A program made the translations under genes and the position numbers. From Proteobacteria bacterium UBA2383 (GTDB lineage: Bacteria > Pseudomonadota > Gammaproteobacteria > Competibacterales > Competibacteraceae), in contig DDST01000171.1 of assembly GCA_002343485.1 (NCBI GenBank), positions 1 to 12,013 on the forward strand: a DNA stretch of 12,013 nt, given 5' to 3'. The notes under the pieces were generated by a model. That model saw only the letters and a program-made list of their open reading frames with translations, made no database searches and was not told the origin of the DNA. Shown here in pieces: positions 6,010-12,013 of this stretch. Each line of letters starts with the position of its first letter. Position 1 is the stretch's first letter.

Positions 6010-9000
6010 TGATTCTTAAGAGTGTATTTAAAAAACCCGTTGACCGCCCGATAGAAGGAGTGATTAAAGCCGACGATGAAGCCAGTCTACGTCTTGAGAT
6101 CGAAGAATATGTGTTGACTAACGAGGTTGAGAAACGCCTGGAATCCTTCCTGGATGCCTATAACAATTATGCGGGCGCCAATGGGGTGTGGGTATCCGGT
6201 TTCTTCGGATCCGGTAAATCCCACCTGCTGAAGATGTTGGCGCTGTTGCTCGAAAACCGGCAAATCGACGGAGCTTCCGCGCTTGACCTGTTCCTGCCCA
6301 AGTGTGGCGATAACGAAATCCTGCGCGGCGATCTCAAGCGCGCGATCGCCATCCCGTCAAAAAGCATTCTGTTCAATATCGATCAGAAAGCTGATGTGAT
6401 CAGCAAAACGCAGATCGATGCCCTTCTGGCGGTCTTCGTCAAAGTGTTTGACGAGATGTGTGGTTACTACGGCAAGCAAGGACACATTGCCCAGTTCGAG
6501 CGCGACCTCGACAGCCGGGGCCTCTATGAAAATTTCAAATCGGCCTATGCATCCACCGCAGGCAGAACCTGGCAAACCGGCCGCGAGCAGGCGCTCCTGG
6601 AGGCGAACAACATTGCCAAAGCTTATGCCCAGGCCACCGGTGGCGATGAGGCACTGGCCATGGGGATACTGGATAAATACCGCAGCCAATACCGGGTCTC
6701 CATCGAGGATTTTGCCTCACAAGTCCATGCTTATATCGAACGGCAATCCCCCGATTTCCGGCTGAACTTCTACGTCGATGAGGTCGGCCAGTATATCGCC
6801 GAAAACATCAAGCTGATGACCAATCTCCAGACCATTGCCGAAAGTCTGGCCACCAAGAGCCGGGGCCGCGCCTGGATCATCGTGACTGCCCAGGAAGATA
6901 TGGGTACGGTGGTCGGCGAAATGAGCAAACAGCAAGGCAATGACTTTTCCAAGATTCAGGCCCGGTTCGCCAATCGCATGAAGCTGACCAGCGCCGACGT
7001 CGCGGAGGTCATCCAGAAGCGCCTGCTGATGAAAAACGAAGAAGGCGTTCGTTTGCTTTCGGACCTTTATCACGCGCAGTCTAACAATTTTAAGACCCTG
7101 TTTGACTTTGCCGACGGCTCGCAAACCTACCGGAACTTTCAGGACCGCGATCATTTTATTCACAGTTACCCGTTTATTCCGTACCAGTTCGCGCTCTTCC
7201 AGTCGGCCATTCAGAATCTGTCGCAGCATAACGCCTTCGAGGGCAAGCACAGCTCGGTGGGTGAGCGCTCCATGCTCGGGGTATTCCAGCAGGTGGCGAT
7301 TCAGATCGGGGGGCATGAAATCGGTCAGTTGGCGACCTTCGATCTGATGTTCGAGGGCATTCGCACCGCGCTGAAATCCAACCTCCAGCGCGCCATCATT
7401 CAGGCGGAAAACCATTTGAATGATCCCTTCGCGATCCGGTTGTTGAAAACGCTCTTTCTGGTCAAATACGTCAAGGAGTTCAAGCCAACGGTTCGCAACC
7501 TGTGCATCCTGATGCTGGAGCGCTTTAATCAGGATCTGCCGGCGCTGCGCAAGCAGGTGGAAGAAGCCCTGCGCCTTCTGGAGCAACAGACCTACCTTCA
7601 GCGCAATGGTGAACTTTACGAGTACCTGACCGACGAGGAAAAAGATGTTGAGCAGGAGATCAAGAACATGGAAGTCGAGTCTGCCGATGTGGCCGCCGAG
7701 CTTGAGAAAATCATTTTCGACCATGTGATCAAGCAGCGGAAGATTCGTTATGACGAGAACGGCCAGGATTACCCGTTCTCCCGAAAGCTGGATGATCGAC
7801 TGCACGGGCGAGAATATGAGCTGGCCATTCATGTCATCAGTCCGTTCCATGAAAACGCGGAAAATGAGTCCCTCCTGCGGATGCAGACCATGGGCCGGGA
7901 TGAGCTGTTGGTCCTGATGCCGGCGGATGAACGCCTGATTCGCGACCTGCTCATGTACAAGCGGACGGAGAAGTATATTCGTCAGAATGTGTCGATCACA
8001 CAGCAAGAGGCGGTCAAACGCATTCTGACCGACAAGGGTTTTCAGAACCGGGAACGCTATGCCGAGTTGCAACAACGGGTGCAAAACCTGATGGGCAAAG
8101 CCAAGCTGTTGGTAGCGGGTGGCGACATTGAAATGAGTTCCGAAGATGCGCAGACGCGGGTGCTGCGCGGATTCCATGAACTCATTTTGCGTGCATACCC
8201 GAACCTGCGGATGTTGCGTGGCATCGCTTACACCGAGAATGACATTGCCCCATGCCTTAACGCTGCGCAGCAGGGACTGTTTGGCAATGACGCCACCACA
8301 CTGGCTGAATCCGAGCAGGAGCTGTTGGCGTTCATTCAGAGCAACAACCGGGGTGGTGTGCGCACTACGTTAAAGAAGTTGCTGGAGAAATTCGAGCGCA
8401 AACCCTACGGTTGGTATTACGCCGCCGTGCTTTGCACGCTGGCCCATCTCTGCGCCCGAGGTAAGGTTGAGGTGCGCACCGACGGCAACCTGCTGGAAGA
8501 AGACGAACTGGAACGGGCGCTGCGCAACACCCATGGCCACGGCAATGTCGTGCTGGAACCGCAGGTTGAATTTACCGCGTCGCAAGTCCGCGCGCTCAAG
8601 ACATTCTTTGAGGACTTCTTCGATGCCCCGCCTCGCGCCAGTGAGGCCAAATCGCTGGGCAAGGAAACCGGTGACGCTCTCCAGAAACTCCTGGATCAGC
8701 TCACCCTGTTAGTGGCTCAAACCTCCCAATATCCGTTTTTGAATGCGCTGACGCCGGTAATTGAGAAGCTCAAGGAACGGACCGGCAAGCCCTATACCTG
8801 GTATCTGACCGAACTCACCCGTCAGGAAGACGCGCTGCTGGACATGAAGGAAGGGGTGATCGATCCCGTCCGCAAATTCATGAACGGTCCGCAGAGAGAC
8901 ATCTTTGATAACGCCCGCAAGTTTGTGCAGGCCCAGGAGCCTAACTTCGCCTACCTCAGCGAAGCCGTGGAAAGTGGGAAGTGGGGCGTGAAAGAAGACC

Positions 9001-9566
9001 GTGGAGACGAAACCTCTCCGGCCGCTTTGCTCAAAGCGTTGACCGATCCGGAATGTTTCAAGGGCAACCGTATGCAGCAGGTCAAGACATACGCTGAGAC
9101 GCTGCAAGAGAAAGTCACTGACCGGATTAAGGCTGAGAGGGCCAAAGCCAGGGAGACGGTGGCTAACCTTAAAAGCCGCCTGTGCGGCATGGCTGAATTC
9201 GGCGCGTTAAATGGCGAGCAACAGGAACGGATCACCCGACCGTTTGACGAATTGGCCACCGCCATTGAAGGCCAGAAGCTGATAGCTGTTATTCGTGACA
9301 CGGTGCGACGGTTTGAGGACAGCGACTACATGCAGATGCTGGCGCGGTTGAGTGGAAAGTGGAAAGTGGAAAGTGGAAAGCAGGAGGGAAATGCCACGGA
9401 AGGCGGGAAGAAAACTACCCACTATCCACTCGTCACTATCCACTCGCTGAAGGTTCCTTTCAATGCGGCCTGGCTGGCCGATGAAACTGATGTGGATCGC
9501 TATCTGGCATCCATGCGCGAGGCGCTGCTGGAAGAAATTCGCCAGGGCAAGCGGATTCAAATCTAG
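6009..9566 (+). CDS. brxC: BREX protein BrxC, large P-loop ATPase
   Basis: An 1185-residue BrxC, the AAA-like ATPase of BREX (about 1200 residues in the family). The N-terminus ILKSVFKKPVDRPIEGVIKA is typical. Walker A is GFFGSGKSHLLK from residue 64; a Walker B-like FYVDEVGQ starts at 254 and a sensor-like VTAQED at 292. The C-terminus SLKVPFNAAWLADE...EEIRQGKRIQI is the conserved end, so the protein looks complete. Two stretches are odd. Residues 987-994 (VESGKWGV) and 1115-1125 (SGKWKVESGKQ) are encoded by GTGGAAA-type heptad repeats, the second in the linker before the conserved C-terminal module. Frame is kept in both. The gene starts within the brxB stop and is the third gene of the operon. 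Confidence 0.95.
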   Translation: MILKSVFKKPVDRPIEGVIKADDEASLRLEIEEYVLTNEVEKRLESFLDAYNNYAGANGVWVSGFFGSGKSHLLKMLALLLENRQIDGASALDLFLPKCGDNEILRGDLKRAIAIPSKSILFNIDQKADVISKTQIDALLAVFVKVFDEMCGYYGKQGHIAQFERDLDSRGLYENFKSAYASTAGRTWQTGREQALLEANNIAKAYAQATGGDEALAMGILDKYRSQYRVSIEDFASQVHAYIERQSPDFRLNFYVDEVGQYIAENIKLMTNLQTIAESLATKSRGRAWIIVTAQEDMGTVVGEMSKQQGNDFSKIQARFANRMKLTSADVAEVIQKRLLMKNEEGVRLLSDLYHAQSNNFKTLFDFADGSQTYRNFQDRDHFIHSYPFIPYQFALFQSAIQNLSQHNAFEGKHSSVGERSMLGVFQQVAIQIGGHEIGQLATFDLMFEGIRTALKSNLQRAIIQAENHLNDPFAIRLLKTLFLVKYVKEFKPTVRNLCILMLERFNQDLPALRKQVEEALRLLEQQTYLQRNGELYEYLTDEEKDVEQEIKNMEVESADVAAELEKIIFDHVIKQRKIRYDENGQDYPFSRKLDDRLHGREYELAIHVISPFHENAENESLLRMQTMGRDELLVLMPADERLIRDLLMYKRTEKYIRQNVSITQQEAVKRILTDKGFQNRERYAELQQRVQNLMGKAKLLVAGGDIEMSSEDAQTRVLRGFHELILRAYPNLRMLRGIAYTENDIAPCLNAAQQGLFGNDATTLAESEQELLAFIQSNNRGGVRTTLKKLLEKFERKPYGWYYAAVLCTLAHLCARGKVEVRTDGNLLEEDELERALRNTHGHGNVVLEPQVEFTASQVRALKTFFEDFFDAPPRASEAKSLGKETGDALQKLLDQLTLLVAQTSQYPFLNALTPVIEKLKERTGKPYTWYLTELTRQEDALLDMKEGVIDPVRKFMNGPQRDIFDNARKFVQAQEPNFAYLSEAVESGKWGVKEDRGDETSPAALLKALTDPECFKGNRMQQVKTYAETLQEKVTDRIKAERAKARETVANLKSRLCGMAEFGALNGEQQERITRPFDELATAIEGQKLIAVIRDTVRRFEDSDYMQMLARLSGKWKVESGKQEGNATEGGKKTTHYPLVTIHSLKVPFNAAWLADETDVDRYLASMREALLEEIRQGKRIQI
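8967..8988 (+). repeat. Degenerate GTGGAAA-type heptads inside brxC
   Basis: GTGGAAAGTGGGAAGTGGGG encodes VESGKWG within brxC. It is a degenerate version of the perfect heptad array at 9351-9380 and gives the same VESGKW peptide. It sits in a probably variable segment between conserved FAYLSEA and PECFKGNRMQQ. Confidence 0.5.
9351..9447 (+). repeat. Inverted heptad-repeat arrays in the brxC linker
   Basis: Positions 9351-9380 hold four perfect copies of the 7-mer AGTGGAA plus AG. Positions 9420-9447 hold four opposite-sense heptads: CACTATC, CACTCGT, CACTATC, CACTCGC. The reverse complement of the right array aligns with the left array at about 19 of 24 positions, so the two arms can fold into a long hairpin. 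The array is translated in frame as part of BrxC. Similar heptads are usually intergenic, so this looks like a captured repeat. Confidence 0.85.
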
Positions 9567-9604
9567 GGTTTGTCAAATGTTATTCAACCGTGGGGATTGT
9601 CATC

Positions 9605-9832
9605 ATGCTCATTGCAGAAAAAATCTATGCGGAAGTTCAAACACTACCTGACGAATTAGCGCGTGAGGTGCTGGACTTCGTCTACTTCATCGAGGCTAGA
9701 TACGACTTAAAACCCGCATCTGAACGGGATTTGCAGCGACGGACGCGGACACCGGGCAGTGCTGTGGGTAAATTGAAAATGCTAGTTGAAGATGATGAGC
9801 ATCTAAAGGACTTTCAGGATTACATGCCATGA
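9605..9832 (+). CDS. DUF2281/VapB-like antitoxin of a type II toxin-antitoxin pair
   Basis: A 75-residue small protein with the start LIAEKIYAEVQTLPDELAREVLDFVYFIEAR, typical of DUF2281 antitoxins found before PIN toxins. The conserved tail is GSAVGKLKMLVEDDEHLKDFQDYM, the part likely to wrap the toxin and block its active site. The N-terminal half should be alpha-helical; no clear DNA-binding fold is visible. I chose the ATG at 9605 because GTGGGGA ends eight bases upstream; the GTG at 9590 lies within that ribosome-binding site. It starts 38 bases after brxC, overlaps the toxin gene by ATGA, and has lower GC (about 40% in 9601-9660) than brxC. No separate promoter is obvious, so it may be transcribed with brxC. 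Confidence 0.85.
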   Translation: MLIAEKIYAEVQTLPDELAREVLDFVYFIEARYDLKPASERDLQRRTRTPGSAVGKLKMLVEDDEHLKDFQDYMP

Positions 9833-10215
9833 GAGTCCTTCTCGATACCCATGCCTTGCTGTGGTTTCTTCTGGCGGATCATAAATTGTCTCAGCGGGCG
9901 CAGGAAATGATCTCTGATGCAGAGACGGTCGTGGAGATCAGTCCCGCTTCTTACTGGGAGATCGCTATCAAGATCAGTCTTGGTAAATATGAGTTGCCAG
10001 AACCCTACGCCCAATTCATGGAACGGGAACTAATGATCAACGATTTCAGTATATTACCGATTCTGCCACGGCATACTGCGCTTTTGACGAACTTACCTTT
10101 CCATCATCGTGACCCGTTCGACCGCTTGCTGATCGCACAGTCAATGGCCGAAGTGATACCGCTGGTTAGTTGCGACCAAAATTTTGATGCCTATGCTATC
10201 TCCCGGATATGGTGA
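9829..10215 (+). CDS. vapC: VapC-like PIN-domain ribonuclease toxin
   Basis: A 128-residue PIN-domain protein, expected to be a Mg2+-dependent RNase held inactive by the antitoxin encoded just upstream. The acidic residues of the PIN active site are in place: Asp6 in LLDTHALLW, Glu44 in SYWEIAIK, Asp98 in HRDPFDRLLIAQ, and Asp116 in VSCDQNFD. It appears intact and so potentially active. Translation is coupled to the antitoxin through the 4-base overlap ATGA. The pair sits between brxC and pglX in the same direction, splitting the normal brxC-pglX junction. It may simply have inserted there, or it may stabilise the operon by post-segregational killing; the latter is speculation. Confidence 0.92.
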   Translation: MRVLLDTHALLWFLLADHKLSQRAQEMISDAETVVEISPASYWEIAIKISLGKYELPEPYAQFMERELMINDFSILPILPRHTALLTNLPFHHRDPFDRLLIAQSMAEVIPLVSCDQNFDAYAISRIW

Positions 10216-10229
10216 ATCTTTTTTGCTAT

Positions 10230-10252
10230 TTTAGCCTTTTTGCGAGGTTAAA
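10230..10252 (+). other. Short inverted repeat between vapC and pglX
   Basis: TTTAGCCT (10230-10237) and AGGTTAAA (10245-10252) pair over eight positions with one G-U wobble, around a 7-base loop. The repeat lies between the vapC stop and the pglX start and takes in part of the AAAGG ribosome-binding site (10250-10254). In RNA it could partly mask pglX translation initiation. The stem is AU-rich and weak. Confidence 0.3.
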
Positions 10253-10261
10253 GGTTTTTCG

Positions 10262-12013
10262 ATGGAAACCGCAAAACTGAAAAAATTCGCCCAGTTCGCC
10301 CGGCGCAGTCTGCTAGAGCAGGTCTCCGCCAAACTGAAATTGGTGCTGGCCGAGAACAGCGCCGCCCGGCGTGAACGCGCCGAGGCCATCAAGAAGCTTG
10401 AAGAGGCAATTAAAAATCACGGCAAGGAACAGGTCATCGAGCGGGTGGCCTACATCTGGTTCAACCGCTTTTGCGCCCTGCGCTTCATGGACGTGAACCG
10501 CTATACCCGGATTGGCGTTGTGTCGCCCACTGAGGGCCAGTTCCAGCCCGAGATTCTGGCCGAGGCCAAGATGGGGCACATCGACGAAGAAATGGTGCAT
10601 AACAAACTCCGGCAGCAGATCTTCGCCCTGCTCGACGGTAAAGCGCCCAGCCGCGACCCGCAGGGCGAGGCCTATCGCCTGCTGGTGGTCGCCGCCTGCA
10701 ATTTCTGGAATGCGGCGATGCCGTTTTTGTTTCAGCGTATCGATGACTACACCGAACTGCTGATGCCTGATGATCTGCTCTCGGGCAATTCCATCCTCGC
10801 CTCTACTCGCGAGGCAATGACGCCGGATGCCTGCGAGGATGTCGAGGTGATCGGGTGGCTTTACCAGTTCTACATCTCCGAGAAGAAGGACGAGGTGTTC
10901 GACGGTCTTAAGAAGAACAAGAAGATCACGCCCGAGAACATCCCCGCCGCCACCCAGCTCTTTACCGCGCACTGGATCGTGCGCTACCTGGTGGAAAACT
11001 CCCTCGGCCGTCTGTGGCTGCTCAACCGTCCCGGCTCGAAGCTGGTCGGGCAGATGGACTACTACATCAAGCCCGAACAGGCGGAAACGGACTTCCTGCG
11101 CATCAGCAAGCCGGAAGAGATCAAGATTTGTGATCCCGCGTGTGGAAGCGGCCACATGCTCACCTATGCCTTTGACCTGCTTTACGCCATCTACGAGGAG
11201 GAAGGTTACGAGCCCGCCGAGATTCCGGAGAAGATCCTCACCAATAACCTCTACGGCATCGAGATCGACGAACGCGCCGGGGAATTGGCTGCCTTTGCGC
11301 TGACCATGAAAGCCCGCGCCAGGCAGCGCCGGTTTTTCAACAAGGGCGTCAAGCCGAACATCTGCGTGCTGGAGAACGTCCACTTCGACGGCAATGAGTT
11401 GAAGGAGTACATGGATTTTGTCGGCCGCGACCTGTTCACCGCGCCGCTGCAAACCACCCTGCGCCAGTTCGAAGAGGCCGACAATTTCGGCTCCCTGATC
11501 CGTCCGGATGTCACCGACGTGGACGGCATGCTCAGGATTCTGGAGTCAAAGAACGTCTCCGGGCATCTGTTTCTCAGCATGACCCATCAGAAGGTGCTGC
11601 AAGCCCTGCTGCAGGCCGATTACCTGAGCCCGAAATACCATGTGGTAATTGCTAATCCGCCCTATGCAGGTAGCAAGGGGATGAATGGACGGTTAAAAGC
11701 TTGGGCTTCAGATAATTTTCCTGATAGCAAGTCTGACTTGTACGCAATGTTCATGGAACGTGCGCTGCTGATGACCATGAAATCCGGCATGGTTGCCATG
11801 ATCAATATGCAAGCATGGATGTTTCTTTCAACCCTTGAGAGCCTTCGAACAAAGCTGCTGACGAAAGCAAGTTTCCTAACAATGGCACATATTGGTGCTA
11901 GAGGGTTTGATTCAATCGGAGGTGAGGTTGTTTCAACAACAGCATTCGTATGCACGTCGTGCAGCCGCCCTAGTTTCAAAGGTGCGTACATTAGTTCTAC
12001 TTTGTCAGAACAC
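10262..12013 (+). CDS. pglX: BREX adenine-specific DNA methyltransferase PglX, 3'-truncated by the window
   Basis: First 584 codons of PglX (about 1200 residues in type 1 BREX); no stop before the window ends. PglX methylates adenine at the system's recognition site, marking host DNA as self. The N-terminus METAKLKKFAQFARRSLLEQV is characteristic. The SAM-binding motif DPACGSGHM is at 291-299 and the gamma-class N6-adenine catalytic motif NPPY at 465-468. The start ATG has AAAGG seven bases upstream (10250-10254). It is the fourth BREX gene, separated from brxC by the toxin-antitoxin pair. GC falls from 57-60% in 60-base blocks before 11640 to about 42-43% after 11700, right behind NPPY. That suggests a swapped specificity region. 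Confidence 0.95.
   Translation, partial: METAKLKKFAQFARRSLLEQVSAKLKLVLAENSAARRERAEAIKKLEEAIKNHGKEQVIERVAYIWFNRFCALRFMDVNRYTRIGVVSPTEGQFQPEILAEAKMGHIDEEMVHNKLRQQIFALLDGKAPSRDPQGEAYRLLVVAACNFWNAAMPFLFQRIDDYTELLMPDDLLSGNSILASTREAMTPDACEDVEVIGWLYQFYISEKKDEVFDGLKKNKKITPENIPAATQLFTAHWIVRYLVENSLGRLWLLNRPGSKLVGQMDYYIKPEQAETDFLRISKPEEIKICDPACGSGHMLTYAFDLLYAIYEEEGYEPAEIPEKILTNNLYGIEIDERAGELAAFALTMKARARQRRFFNKGVKPNICVLENVHFDGNELKEYMDFVGRDLFTAPLQTTLRQFEEADNFGSLIRPDVTDVDGMLRILESKNVSGHLFLSMTHQKVLQALLQADYLSPKYHVVIANPPYAGSKGMNGRLKAWASDNFPDSKSDLYAMFMERALLMTMKSGMVAMINMQAWMFLSTLESLRTKLLTKASFLTMAHIGARGFDSIGGEVVSTTAFVCTSCSRPSFKGAYISSTLSEH

Noticed and set aside
6717..8177. A 486-codon open frame antisense to brxC
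   Set aside because: It lies wholly inside brxC on the other strand, has no recognisable motifs, and follows from the codon bias of the highly recognisable brxC frame.
10313..11452. A 379-codon open frame antisense to pglX
   Set aside because: It is the complement of the pglX methyltransferase core, which carries DPACGSGHM and NPPY; the antisense product resembles nothing.
1..12013. A wholly new defence system
   Set aside because: The core genes match the described type 1 BREX set in order and sequence; only the insertions and mosaic features look unusual.

Overview
The window looks like an accessory or genomic-island segment from a moderately GC-rich proteobacterium. The protein styles of BrxA/B/C, PglX and the hydrolase suggest a gammaproteobacterium, but this is inference and the genus cannot be read from the sequence. 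Its core is the first part of a type 1 BREX phage-defence operon (brxA, brxB, brxC, pglX; pglX runs off the right edge). Upstream lies a plasmid/ICE-style partition region and an IS5-family transposase remnant.

Layout. Positions 1-560 hold the 3' part of an IS5-family (IS427-like) insertion sequence; its transposase changes frame at an A5G5 run. Positions 763-2380 hold an overlapping parA-parB pair. A 16-bp palindrome, TGTCGGAYGTCCGACA, occurs inside parB and again three bases after its stop, which makes it a strong candidate parS. Converging on it from the minus strand is a second, different ParB-like gene (2511-3311) with a degenerate CTP-binding motif but a full C-terminal dimerisation domain. 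Positions 3312-3738 contain no intact gene. They hold a near-palindrome at the start of the second parB, a 21-bp direct repeat, a 9-bp-stem hairpin and the relic of another ParB C-terminus. A minus-strand alpha/beta hydrolase (3739-4539) follows.

From 4772 the plus-strand BREX genes are packed tightly: brxA/brxB overlap by GTGA, brxB/brxC by TAATG. A type II toxin-antitoxin pair (DUF2281-type antitoxin plus VapC-like PIN toxin, ATGA overlap) sits between brxC and pglX in the same orientation and has lower GC than its neighbours. In BREX, PglX is the adenine methyltransferase that marks self DNA, BrxC a large ATPase, and BrxA/BrxB small accessory proteins. The remaining type 1 genes (pglZ, brxL) would be expected to the right of this window.

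BREX itself is a described system. The unusual points are the VapBC insertion in the operon, GTGGAAA heptad repeats captured in frame in the brxC coding sequence, an abrupt GC fall in pglX just after the NPPY motif, and the two-ParB partition region with putative parS sites.
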